Source: UBA668 sp966112835
GTDB lineage: Bacteria; Actinomycetota; Acidimicrobiia; Acidimicrobiales; Ilumatobacteraceae
Assembly: GCA_966112835.1 (NCBI GenBank)
Contig: CBHWEI010000022.1
Location: 1-25,633, forward strand
DNA length: 25,633 nt
Direction of reading: 5' to 3'
Below the pieces are notes generated by a model that was not told the origin of the DNA, did not search any database, and worked only from the letters and a program-made list of their open reading frames with translations. The translations under genes and the position numbers were made by a program. This document shows positions 1 to 7,113 of the stretch, piece by piece; the first letter of the stretch is position 1; each line of letters opens with the position of its first letter.

Positions 1-43
1 CTTCGGTCCGTGCCCCTTCTGCGTTCTCCGTTGCCGTGACGGA

Positions 44-49
44 TAGGGT
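44..49 (+). promoter_or_regulatory. -10 hexamer TAGGGT of the RDD gene
   Basis: TAGGGT fits the actinobacterial -10 pattern TANNNT and ends 8 nt before the ATG at 58. This leaves essentially no 5' leader, so the transcript would be leaderless or nearly so. No Shine-Dalgarno sequence is visible before the ATG. No convincing -35 was found. Confidence 0.5.
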
Positions 50-57
50 CGCCGCCG

Positions 58-717
58 ATGGTCGACGCGCAGCAACCCCTCGGCGATTCGGCGGGCACCG
101 GCGACGCGCCGCCGCCGCAACCGCCGCCGCCGCCGAACTGGTACCCCGACGGGGCGGGTGGCTGGCGCTACTGGGACGGTGCGCAGTGGACCGTGCACCA
201 GCCGGCCGCCGCAGCAGCGAGGGCGGTGGCGACCGGGCCGCCGCCCGCGCCGTGGGGCCGCCGCATCCCGGCGTTCCTCATCGACATGGCGTTGCTCATC
301 CCCGGCACCATCCTGTTCCTCGTCATCTGGGTGCACGAGTTCAACCGGGTGATCGACTCGACGGCCGACAACGGCGTCGCACCCGTCCCGCGTTTCTGGG
401 TGATGTTCCTCGGCTGGTCGCTGAACTTCGTCATCATGATCGTGAACCGCGGCGTGGTGCAGGGCCTGACCGGCAAGACGCTGGGCAAGATGATCATGAA
501 GGTGCGCCTGGTGCGCATCGACGACGGCGCCGACCCTGGCCTCGGTTGGGGGCTGCTGCGGATGATCATCGAGGCATTCACCGGCATGGTCGACGTGGTG
601 GTCGCGTTCGTGAACGACACGCACCAGCGCCTGGGCGACCTCGCCGGGAGGACCATCGTGGTCGACGACGCCGTCGCCGCCGAGCTGCGCGAGAAGGCCG
701 CGTCACGCCGAACTTGA
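58..717 (+). CDS. RDD family membrane protein with N-terminal DUF2510
   Basis: Protein of 219 aa. A Pro-rich N-terminus leads into a DUF2510 motif at residues 27-48 (NWYPDGAGGWRYWDGAQWT), a short Trp-rich domain common in actinobacterial membrane proteins. A Pro/Ala linker is followed by an RDD domain from about residue 66, starting RRIPAFLIDM. Hydrophobic segments lie at about 73-92 and 115-132, followed by the conserved stretches GKTLGKMIMKVRLVR and HQRLGDLAG. RDD proteins are small integral membrane proteins of mostly unknown function; some have been linked to ion transport, which cannot be told from this sequence. The ATG at 58 is preceded by a -10 hexamer 8 nt upstream. The stop codon lies inside a short repeat that forms a hairpin region before the convergent response regulator. 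Confidence 0.85.
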   Translation: MVDAQQPLGDSAGTGDAPPPQPPPPPNWYPDGAGGWRYWDGAQWTVHQPAAAAARAVATGPPPAPWGRRIPAFLIDMALLIPGTILFLVIWVHEFNRVIDSTADNGVAPVPRFWVMFLGWSLNFVIMIVNRGVVQGLTGKTLGKMIMKVRLVRIDDGADPGLGWGLLRMIIEAFTGMVDVVVAFVNDTHQRLGDLAGRTIVVDDAVAAELREKAASRRT

Positions 718-755
718 GTTCGGGAGAAAGGGCGTCACGCAGAACTTGAGCTCTG
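702..755. repeat. Tandem pair of 22-nt imperfect repeats at a gene end
   Basis: Two copies, at 702-723 and 734-755 (period 32), match at 19 of 22 positions and begin GTCACGC. Each contains GAACTTGAG. Copy 1 spans the RDD stop codon and is itself an inverted repeat (arms CCGAACT and AGTTCGG). Copy 2 is the left part of the strong hairpin at 734-761. This looks like a small palindromic repeat family at convergent gene ends, but only these copies are visible here. Confidence 0.6.
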
Positions 756-761
756 CGTGAC
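734..761. terminator. Bidirectional hairpin terminator candidate
   Basis: A perfect 10-bp stem (GTCACGCAGA / TCTGCGTGAC) encloses an 8-nt loop in the 53-bp space between two convergent genes. There is no T-tract on either side, as is common in high-GC Actinobacteria, so termination is inferred from symmetry and location. Confidence 0.6.
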
Positions 762-770
762 GGGCCGAAC

Positions 771-1394
771 CTAGGTGAGTTTGACGATGCCCATCTTCAC
801 GGCCATCAGCACGGCCTGCGTGCGGTCACGGGCGTCGAGCTTGTCGTAGATGCTGGCCAGATGGTTCTTCACCGTCTTCTGGCTGATGTACAGGCGCTCG
901 GCGATCTCGGTGGTGCCCAGGCCGTCGGCGACGAGCTGCAGCACCTCCTCCTCGCGCTGGCTGATGACCGGCTCGGTGTCGCGCTTGGCCTCGGTGAGCA
1001 TGGCCTCGGCCAGACGGGGCGACATGGGGCGGTCGCCGTTGGCCGCCAGGCGGATGGCCTCGAGCACCTCGCTGATGGACGCGTCCTTGGTGAGGTAGCC
1101 GACGGCGCCGGCCTTGATGGCCCGGTCGATGACGTCGCGGTCGATGTGCATGGTGAGCATGACCACGCGCATGCGGTTGTCGGCGCCGACCAGCTTCCGG
1201 GTGGCGTCGATGCCGTCGGTGCCGGGCATGGACACGTCCATGAGCACGACATCGGGCTTGGTGGCCAGGCAGACGCGAACGCCTTCCTCGCCATCGGCGG
1301 CTTCGCCCAGCACCTTCACGCCTTCGCCTTCCAGCGCGCGGCGCAGGCCCTGGCGGAGCATGGTGTGGTCATCGACGAGTACGACGGTGGTCAT
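771..1394 (-). CDS. NarL/FixJ-family response regulator
   Basis: DNA-binding response regulator of 207 aa, cognate to the adjacent kinase. The receiver domain (about 1-120) has the acidic pair D8/D9, the predicted phosphoacceptor D53 in LMDVSMPG, T81 and K103. A LuxR-type helix-turn-helix occupies about 144-203, with TEIAERLYISQKTVKNH as recognition region. The ATG overlaps the kinase stop by one base (TGATG), so translation is coupled and the two are made together. The reading frame stays open upstream to 1667, but that extension is kinase gene read in another frame and lacks receiver homology, so the start at 1394 is firm. Its target genes are not evident; no ligand can be inferred. Confidence 0.93.
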   Translation of the reverse strand: MTTVVLVDDHTMLRQGLRRALEGEGVKVLGEAADGEEGVRVCLATKPDVVLMDVSMPGTDGIDATRKLVGADNRMRVVMLTMHIDRDVIDRAIKAGAVGYLTKDASISEVLEAIRLAANGDRPMSPRLAEAMLTEAKRDTEPVISQREEEVLQLVADGLGTTEIAERLYISQKTVKNHLASIYDKLDARDRTQAVLMAVKMGIVKLT

Positions 1395-3166
1395 CAGCGG
1401 GGTGGTCCTTCGGAGAGTTCGATCTTCATTTCGGTTCCGCCCGTGGGCAGCGTACGCACTGTGAGCTCGGCATCCAGACGATGGGCGCGTTCGCGCATAC
1501 CCATCATGCCGTAGCTGTCGGGTCGAGCGTTCGTGGCATCCAGGCCCACACCGTCGTCGCGCACCGACAGGGTGATGCGATCGCCCTGCCTTCGTCCGGT
1601 GACGACGATGTTCTGGGCCTTGGAATGGCGTTCGGCGTTGACGATGCTCTCGCGCACGATCTGCCACAGCTCGCGCTCGAGCACCAGCGGCAGACGGGGC
1701 TCGATGTCCATGTCGGACTTCGTGATCATGCCGCTGCGCTGCTGCACGCGGCCCAGGAACTCCTTCACCGTGTGGCTCAGGTCGCGCGTGTCGCTGACGT
1801 CGGTGCGCAGGTCGTACAAGGTGTCGCGCACGTCGGTGACCACGGCCGACACCTGCTGGCGCAGTTCGCGCAGCACGGGCTCGACCTCTTCGTCGTTGGC
1901 GGCCATCGAGATGGCGCGGTCCACCTCGAAGCCGATCATGGCCAGCGATGAACCGACATGGTCGTGCAGGTCGCGGGCGATGCGCTTGCGCTCCTCGTCG
2001 GCGGCCAGGGTGCCGATGCGCAGGAACATGCGCGCGTTGTCGATGGCGATGCCGAACGGCTCGGTGAGGCCGTGCACCACCTCCGCCTGTTGCTGCCCGA
2101 AGTGGGCCCGCTCGGTGGACTCGACGGCCAGCATGCCCACCAGCGCGCCGCGGGTGCGCAGCGCCGCGTACAGGCCGCTGCGGCTGTCGGACGCCACGCC
2201 CTGCCCGTCGGCCAGGTCGTCGATGCGCACGGTCTTCGGCGAGTCGATGGCGGTCTGCAGGCCCTTGGGCAGTTGGTACAGCGGGAAGGTCTTGGCGTGC
2301 AGCACGCCGGCCGTGCGGGCCGGCACCATTCGCTGCGTGGCCGTGTCGAGCAGGTACACCACCAGCGCGTCGTGCTGCACCATCGACTTCAGCCGGCCCA
2401 CGGTGCTGTCGAGCACCTCATCCAGGTCCAGCGACGCCGGCAGCGTCTGCGCCACTCGTTGCAACGCGAACAACAACGAGTTGGCCTCGGCCAGGCGGCT
2501 GACTCGTTCCACCGCAACCTGCTGCTGGCGTGCGGCATCGACCGCGGCGCGGTGGGCGAGGCCGCTGGTGAACGCCACCAGGCCCAGCAGGCCGGCCCAC
2601 AGGGCGCCGTCCTGCAGTCCCATGCGCACGCCCACGTCGGCCACGTACTGCACGGTGGTGATGGCCACGGCGATGGCGGCGACGTACGCGCTGTAGACGG
2701 CGCCGGCGGCGAAGCCGGCGAGCATGCCGGTGGGCACGAAGAACAGCACGAACGGCGAGCTCCACGCGCCACTCAGCAACACGGCCGCGGTGTTCAGCGT
2801 CTGCTCGACCACGATGCGCCGGCGCACCGATGCGTCGTTGCGGTACGCGGCCGGCCGCATGCACGTGACCACTGTGAACACCACGGCGACGGCGGTGATG
2901 GCGGTGAGGCCCCAGTCGCGGTCGAGGATGTCGGGCATGGCCCGCACCAGCGCGCCGGCCAGTGCGGCGATGCGGAACGGCCACAGCGGCGCGGCGCTGA
3001 ACGTGGGCGTGACCGGCGCGTTGTCGGGAGTGCGCGAGCCGCGGCGATCGATGCCACCGGGCGGCGGTCCCTCGGAGCGGCGGCGCTCGACGAGCGGCCA
3101 GCTGACCCCGTGTTGATCGCCTGGTGCCGCCGGGCGGGGTGCGCGGCGATCCTCCTGCTCGGCCAT
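1394..3166 (-). CDS. Membrane sensor histidine kinase with GAF domain (HisKA_3 type)
   Basis: Protein of 590 aa. A charged, Pro-rich cytoplasmic N-terminus (1-60) is followed by several hydrophobic segments between about 62 and 205 (an apparent multi-pass sensor without a large extracellular loop), a GAF-like domain at about 235-380, and a NarL-type transmitter. The dimerisation helix reads ERKRIARDLHDHVG with phosphoacceptor H401. The ATPase domain has the N-box ESIVNAERHS (N510), the G1 box DDGVG (537-541) and a G2-like YGMMGM (552-557). The kinase core therefore looks intact. The signal is unknown; the GAF domain or the membrane region could sense a small molecule, redox state or membrane state. 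Upstream is a -10 hexamer 6 nt before the ATG, suggesting a leaderless kinase-regulator mRNA. Confidence 0.92.
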   Translation of the reverse strand: MAEQEDRRAPRPAAPGDQHGVSWPLVERRRSEGPPPGGIDRRGSRTPDNAPVTPTFSAAPLWPFRIAALAGALVRAMPDILDRDWGLTAITAVAVVFTVVTCMRPAAYRNDASVRRRIVVEQTLNTAAVLLSGAWSSPFVLFFVPTGMLAGFAAGAVYSAYVAAIAVAITTVQYVADVGVRMGLQDGALWAGLLGLVAFTSGLAHRAAVDAARQQQVAVERVSRLAEANSLLFALQRVAQTLPASLDLDEVLDSTVGRLKSMVQHDALVVYLLDTATQRMVPARTAGVLHAKTFPLYQLPKGLQTAIDSPKTVRIDDLADGQGVASDSRSGLYAALRTRGALVGMLAVESTERAHFGQQQAEVVHGLTEPFGIAIDNARMFLRIGTLAADEERKRIARDLHDHVGSSLAMIGFEVDRAISMAANDEEVEPVLRELRQQVSAVVTDVRDTLYDLRTDVSDTRDLSHTVKEFLGRVQQRSGMITKSDMDIEPRLPLVLERELWQIVRESIVNAERHSKAQNIVVTGRRQGDRITLSVRDDGVGLDATNARPDSYGMMGMRERAHRLDAELTVRTLPTGGTEMKIELSEGPPR

Positions 3167-3172
3167 TCGACG

Positions 3173-3178
3173 ATGTTA
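3173..3178 (-). promoter_or_regulatory. -10 hexamer TAACAT of the kinase-regulator operon
   Basis: Read on the minus strand, TAACAT ends 6 nt before the kinase ATG at 3166, a leaderless arrangement. A partial -35 (CGGACA, four matches to TTGACA) lies 18 nt further upstream. No Shine-Dalgarno sequence is present in the 6-nt gap. Confidence 0.6.
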
Positions 3179-3214
3179 CTGAGCGTCGACCGGAACTGTC
3201 CGTGACCTGCCGAT

Positions 3215-3220
3215 TACGGT
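3215..3220 (+). promoter_or_regulatory. -10 hexamer TACGGT of coaE
   Basis: TACGGT ends 6 nt before the coaE ATG at 3227. The 60-bp divergent space thus holds two back-to-back leaderless promoters, whose -10 hexamers are 36 bp apart and do not overlap. Confidence 0.6.
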
Positions 3221-3226
3221 GACCGC

Positions 3227-3916
3227 ATGATCCTCGTGGGGCTGACTGGTGGCATCGGTTCGGGCAAGTCGACGGTCAGTGCCGCGCTGGCCGAGCGGGG
3301 CGCTGTCATCATCGACGCCGACGCCATCGTGCGCGACGTGCAGCAGCCCGGGTCGCCGTTGCTGCAGCAGCTGGCCGACCGGTTCGGCGCACACATCATC
3401 GCCGCCGACGGCTCGCTGGACCGTGCGGCGGTTGCGTCCATCGTGTTCGCCGACCCCGAGGCGCTGAAGGCACTGAACGGCATCGTCCACCCCGCCGTGG
3501 GTGCCGAGATGAACCGCCGCGTGCTGGCCGAGCGCACCACCAACCACGTGGTGGTGATGGACATCCCGCTGCTCACCGAGAACCCGCGCGACGGCCTGCA
3601 GGGCGTCGTGGTGGTGGACGTGCCGGTCGAGACGCAGGTGCAGCGCCTGGTGCAGTACCGCGGCTTCGACGAGGGTGACGCCATGGCCCGCATCGGCAAG
3701 CAGGCCACGCGTCAGCAGCGCCTGGCGACCGCCGGCTTCGTGGTCGACAACTCGGGCGACCTCGCTGCGCTGGCGCCGCAGATCGACGCGCTGTGGCAGT
3801 GGCTCACCGCGCTGCCGCAGCTGCCGGCCGACTTCGAGTTCCCCGGTCGCAAGGACGGCGTCGACAGAACCGACGCGGAGAAGGTCGACGCGACCGGCGA
3901 GTCCGCTACCAGCTGA
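3227..3916 (+). CDS. coaE: Dephospho-CoA kinase
   Basis: Catalyses the last step of coenzyme A synthesis, ATP-dependent phosphorylation of the 3'-hydroxyl of dephospho-CoA, in the cytoplasm. The 229-aa protein opens with the P-loop GLTGGIGSGKST (K14), followed by the conserved acidic stretch VIIDADAIVRDV (D30, D32) and the later VVMDIPLL and VQRLVQYRG segments, in family order. It is slightly longer than the usual 200 or so residues because of a polar tail after about residue 200 that looks disordered. The ATG at 3227 directly precedes the conserved P-loop strand. Its 3' end overlaps the convergent GNAT gene by 11 bp. coaE near uvrB is a known actinobacterial arrangement, also seen in Mycobacterium. 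Confidence 0.95.
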   Translation: MILVGLTGGIGSGKSTVSAALAERGAVIIDADAIVRDVQQPGSPLLQQLADRFGAHIIAADGSLDRAAVASIVFADPEALKALNGIVHPAVGAEMNRRVLAERTTNHVVVMDIPLLTENPRDGLQGVVVVDVPVETQVQRLVQYRGFDEGDAMARIGKQATRQQRLATAGFVVDNSGDLAALAPQIDALWQWLTALPQLPADFEFPGRKDGVDRTDAEKVDATGESATS

Positions 3917-4991
3917 GCCGGGCCTCGGTCTCGCCCTCCACCACGTTGCCGGTGGGCACGAACCCCAGGCCCTCGTAGAACCGTCGTGGGCTGCCCATGC
4001 CCTCGCCCCAACTGGTGAGCAGCGTGCGGTGCCCCTGTGCGGTGAGCATGCGCTGCAGTTCGGCGATGACCAACCGGCCGATGCCGCGCCGCTGGTGCAT
4101 GCGGTCGACCAGCAGTCGCCACAGGTACGCCTCGGGGTGGTGCGGGGTGATCTCGGCCAGCATGACGAACGCGACTCGTTCGCCGTCGGCCAGGACGCCG
4201 CGCATCCACGGCACCACGGGCGCGCCGTCGACCACCTCGGGGAACAGCGCGTCGCGGAACGACAGCGCCATGGGCGACACGAACCGCTCCTGCGAGTGGT
4301 GGGTGCGCAGCCGGCCCCACAGGTAGGCGTCGTCGGGTGTGATCTCGACGAGCTCGAGCGACGCCGGGGGAGTGGTGGGCCGTGACAGCCAGGCGGCACG
4401 GTCGTCGCGCAGCATCGCGTAGCGCAGGTCGTCCTCCCAGCCACCGCGCATGGGGTAGCTCTGTCGGGTGAGCGACTCGAAGGTCATGCCCACGGCTTCC
4501 AGCACGCGCATGGACGCCACGTTGTCCTTGTCCAGGCTGCCCTCCAGGCGGTGGATGCCCGTGGGGGCCAGCAGGTGGTCGACCAGTGCGTTGGCGCCCT
4601 CGCTGGCGTAGCCGCGGCCCTGGTAGCGGGTGCGCAGGGTGTAGCCGATCTCGGCAACGGCGCCGGTCTCGTCGATGTGGCAGGCCAGATCGCCGATGGG
4701 CGTGTCGAACGGCTCGGGCGCCTCACCGTCGCCGGTGGCGCCGGCCGGGCCACCCACCGGACCGGCCTCGGTGGGGTCGCGCAGCACCATGGCCAGGTTC
4801 ACCCACTCGCCGGGCGTGGGCCCGTGCAGCGCGGCCTGGGCGTTCAGCCGGTCGACGGCCCGCTCCAGCGTGTACGGGATGTCCCAGTCCTGGAAGACGC
4901 TGATGGCCGGGTCGTCGCGGTACGCCGCCACCACGGGCGCGTCGTCGACGCGCATCATCCGCACGTGGAGCCGGGGCGTGGAGAACAGCAC
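3906..4991 (-). CDS. Double-domain GNAT N-acetyltransferase
   Basis: Protein of 361 aa made of two GNAT folds in tandem. Domain 1 (about 1-195) resembles RimJ/RimL-type enzymes: it starts with LFSTPRLHVR, has the acetyl-CoA loop RYQGRGYA (Q124, G127, A129) and ends with the typical NVASMRVLEAVGM. Domain 2 (about 212-361) has the loop HQRRGIG (Q300, G303, G305) and a closing RRFYEGLGFVPTG. Both acetyl-CoA loops look intact, so neither half is obviously dead. The acceptor (protein N-terminus, amino acid, antibiotic or other amine) cannot be told. The start is GTG at 4991, 6 nt after the hexamer TAGCAT. It is divergent from uvrB, with a LexA-type box between the two promoters. Confidence 0.87.
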   Translation of the reverse strand: MLFSTPRLHVRMMRVDDAPVVAAYRDDPAISVFQDWDIPYTLERAVDRLNAQAALHGPTPGEWVNLAMVLRDPTEAGPVGGPAGATGDGEAPEPFDTPIGDLACHIDETGAVAEIGYTLRTRYQGRGYASEGANALVDHLLAPTGIHRLEGSLDKDNVASMRVLEAVGMTFESLTRQSYPMRGGWEDDLRYAMLRDDRAAWLSRPTTPPASLELVEITPDDAYLWGRLRTHHSQERFVSPMALSFRDALFPEVVDGAPVVPWMRGVLADGERVAFVMLAEITPHHPEAYLWRLLVDRMHQRRGIGRLVIAELQRMLTAQGHRTLLTSWGEGMGSPRRFYEGLGFVPTGNVVEGETEARLSW

Positions 4992-4997
4992 GGCCGA

Positions 4998-5003
4998 ATG
5001 CTA
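4998..5003 (-). promoter_or_regulatory. -10 hexamer TAGCAT of the GNAT gene
   Basis: On the minus strand TAGCAT ends 6 nt before the GTG at 4991, supporting that GTG and a leaderless mRNA. With a 17-nt spacer its -35 region would fall at about 5021-5026, overlapping the LexA-type box at 5012-5025. Confidence 0.55.
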
Positions 5004-5011
5004 CCCCATCA

Positions 5012-5025
5012 CGAACATGCGTTCG
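5012..5025. promoter_or_regulatory. LexA (SOS) box between the GNAT gene and uvrB
   Basis: The sequence CGAACATGCGTTCG has perfect 5-bp inverted arms CGAAC/GTTCG with a 4-nt centre. This is the Gram-positive and actinobacterial LexA operator pattern (core GAAC-N4-GTTC). It covers the expected -35 regions of both uvrB (-10 at 5032) and the divergent GNAT gene (-10 at 4998-5003), so bound LexA should block both promoters. Confidence 0.75.
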
Positions 5026-5031
5026 GACGGC

Positions 5032-5037
5032 TAACAT
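5032..5037 (+). promoter_or_regulatory. -10 hexamer TAACAT of uvrB
   Basis: TAACAT ends 7 nt before a GTG at 5045. The in-frame ATG at 5036 overlaps the hexamer itself, so a transcript started from this promoter would not contain that ATG. This argues for the GTG as start and for a leaderless message. Confidence 0.6.
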
Positions 5038-5044
5038 GGTCGAC

Positions 5045-7063
5045 GTGACCGACTTCAAGGTGGTGTCCGACTTCGCCCCGGCCGGCGACCAGCCGCGCGC
5101 CATCGCCCAGCTGTCCGAGGGCATCACCCGCGGCGACCGCTTCCAGACGCTGCTCGGCATCACCGGTTCGGGCAAGAGCGCCACCATCGCGTGGACCATC
5201 GAGGCCACGCAGAAGCCCACGCTCATCCTCGCCCCCAACAAGTCGTTGGCGGCGCAGCTGGCGCAGGAGATGAAGGAGTTCTTCCCCAACAACCGGGTCG
5301 AGTACTTCGTCAGCTACTACGACTACTACCAACCCGAGGCGTACATCGCGTCCAGCGACACGTACATCGAGAAGGACTCGTCCATCAACGACGAGATCGA
5401 CCGCCTGCGCCACAGCGCCACCGCGGCACTGCTCACGCGGCGCGACACCATCGTGGTCGCGTCGGTCAGCTGCATCTACGGCATGGGCGATCCCGCGGAG
5501 TACAAGGGGCAGCTGCTCGAACTGCACACAGGTGTCGACTACGACATGCGCAGCATCCTGCGCCGCCTGGTCGACCTGCAGTTCGACCGCAACGACATCG
5601 CACTCGGCCGCGGCAAGTTCCGCGTGCGCGGCGACACCATCGAGATCCACCCCTCGTACGAAGAGAGCGTGCTGCGCGTCGAGATGTTCGGCGACACCGT
5701 CGACCGCATCACCACCGTCGACCCGCTCACCGGCGAGACGCTCGCCGAGCACAGCGAGATCCTCGTGTTCCCCGCCACGCACTACGTGGCCGGCGACGAA
5801 CGCATGCGCAAGGCGGTCATCGGCATCGAGGCCGAGCTGCAGGAGCGCCTCGCCTGGTTCGAGGCGAACGGCAAGCTGCTCGAGGCGCAGCGGCTGCGCA
5901 TGCGCACCCAGTACGACCTGGAGATGATCCAAGAGGTCGGCTACTGCAACGGCATCGAGAACTACTCCATGCACATCGACGGCCGCAGCCCCGGCGAGCC
6001 GCCGTTCACCCTGCTCGACTACTTCCCCGACGACTTCCTGATGGTCATCGACGAGAGCCACGTGGCCGTGCCTCAGCTGCACGGCCAGTACCTGGGCGAC
6101 CTGCGCCGCAAGGACGAACTGGTCGACTACGGCTTCCGCCTGCCCAGCGCCCGCGACAACCGGCCGCTGCGTTTCGAGGAGGTGCTCGAGCGCATCAACC
6201 AGTGCGTCTTCATGTCGGCCACGCCCAGCGACTACGAGGTGCAGCACAGCGCCCAGGTGGTCGAGCATATCGTGCGCCCCACCGGCCTGGTCGACCCCGA
6301 GGTCATCGTCAAGCCCACCAAGGGCCAGATCGACGACCTCATGGAACTGGTCAACGACCGCATCACCCGCGGCGACCGCATCCTGGTCACCACGCTCACC
6401 AAGAAGATGGCCGAAGACCTCACCGACTACCTGCTCGAGCAGGGGCTGCGGGTGCGGTACTTGCACAGCAACATCGACACCATCCAACGCATCGAGATCC
6501 TGCGCGCCCTGCGCCTCGGCGAGTTCGACGTACTGGTGGGCATCAACCTGTTGCGCGAGGGCCTCGACCTTCCTGAGGTGAGCCTGGTGTGCATCCTCGA
6601 CGCCGACAAGGAAGGGTTCCTGCGCAGCGAGACGTCGCTCATCCAGATGATCGGCCGCGCCGCCCGCAACGTGGAGGGCCAGGTGGTCATGTACGCCGAC
6701 AAGGTCACCCGATCCATGGAGGCCGCCATCAGCACCACACAGGTGCGGCGCCAGAAGCAGCTCGAGTACAACGCCGAGAACGGCATCAACCCGCAGACCA
6801 TCCGCAAGGCCGTCGGCGACATCCTGTCGCTGCTGCGGCCCGACGACACGTCGCCGGTGCCGGGGAAGGGGCAACGTCGCAACCGCGAGCGCGACAAGGT
6901 GCAGCGCGAGCTGAAGACGCTGCCGCAGCAAGAGCTCGCCCGCCTCATCCAGACCCTGGAAGAGGAGATGCACGAGGCTGCTGCCGAGTTGAAGTTCGAG
7001 TACGCGGCACGCCTGCGCGACGAGGTCAACGAACTTCGCAGGGAACTGCGCGACGCGCAATAG
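5045..7063 (+). CDS. uvrB: Excinuclease ABC subunit B (UvrB)
   Basis: DNA-damage-verifying helicase-like subunit of nucleotide excision repair. It is loaded by UvrA, inserts a beta-hairpin at the lesion, then recruits UvrC. From the GTG at 5045 it is 672 aa (675 from the ATG at 5036), normal for the family. Visible motifs, in order: Walker A GITGSGKS (about 38-45), the beta-hairpin region YYDYYQPEAYI, the Walker B-type VIDESHV, the helicase segments FMSATPSDYE and GINLLREGLDLPEVSLV, the QMIGRAARN motif VI, and a C-terminal UVR motif (EEEMHEAAAELKFEYAARLR) that contacts UvrC. The domain set looks intact. A LexA-type box lies upstream. The start choice rests on the -10 position. Confidence 0.96.
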   Translation: MTDFKVVSDFAPAGDQPRAIAQLSEGITRGDRFQTLLGITGSGKSATIAWTIEATQKPTLILAPNKSLAAQLAQEMKEFFPNNRVEYFVSYYDYYQPEAYIASSDTYIEKDSSINDEIDRLRHSATAALLTRRDTIVVASVSCIYGMGDPAEYKGQLLELHTGVDYDMRSILRRLVDLQFDRNDIALGRGKFRVRGDTIEIHPSYEESVLRVEMFGDTVDRITTVDPLTGETLAEHSEILVFPATHYVAGDERMRKAVIGIEAELQERLAWFEANGKLLEAQRLRMRTQYDLEMIQEVGYCNGIENYSMHIDGRSPGEPPFTLLDYFPDDFLMVIDESHVAVPQLHGQYLGDLRRKDELVDYGFRLPSARDNRPLRFEEVLERINQCVFMSATPSDYEVQHSAQVVEHIVRPTGLVDPEVIVKPTKGQIDDLMELVNDRITRGDRILVTTLTKKMAEDLTDYLLEQGLRVRYLHSNIDTIQRIEILRALRLGEFDVLVGINLLREGLDLPEVSLVCILDADKEGFLRSETSLIQMIGRAARNVEGQVVMYADKVTRSMEAAISTTQVRRQKQLEYNAENGINPQTIRKAVGDILSLLRPDDTSPVPGKGQRRNRERDKVQRELKTLPQQELARLIQTLEEEMHEAAAELKFEYAARLRDEVNELRRELRDAQ

Positions 7064-7113
7064 CTCGTTCTGATCATCGACGCCGGCGAAGAATTGCGTC
7101 AGGATGGTGGTCC

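Noticed and set aside
100..140. CCG trinucleotide run
   Set aside because: In-frame Pro-rich linker before the DUF2510 motif, common in this protein type.
1395..1667. N-terminal extension of the response regulator
   Set aside because: The extra residues come from the kinase gene in another frame and are Arg/His-rich without homology; the receiver domain starts exactly at the ATG at 1394.
5009..7060. Long open frame antisense to uvrB
   Set aside because: High-GC codon bias leaves few stops in the opposite frame. The translation is Val/Leu/Asp/His-rich without domains, and the sense strand encodes an intact UvrB.
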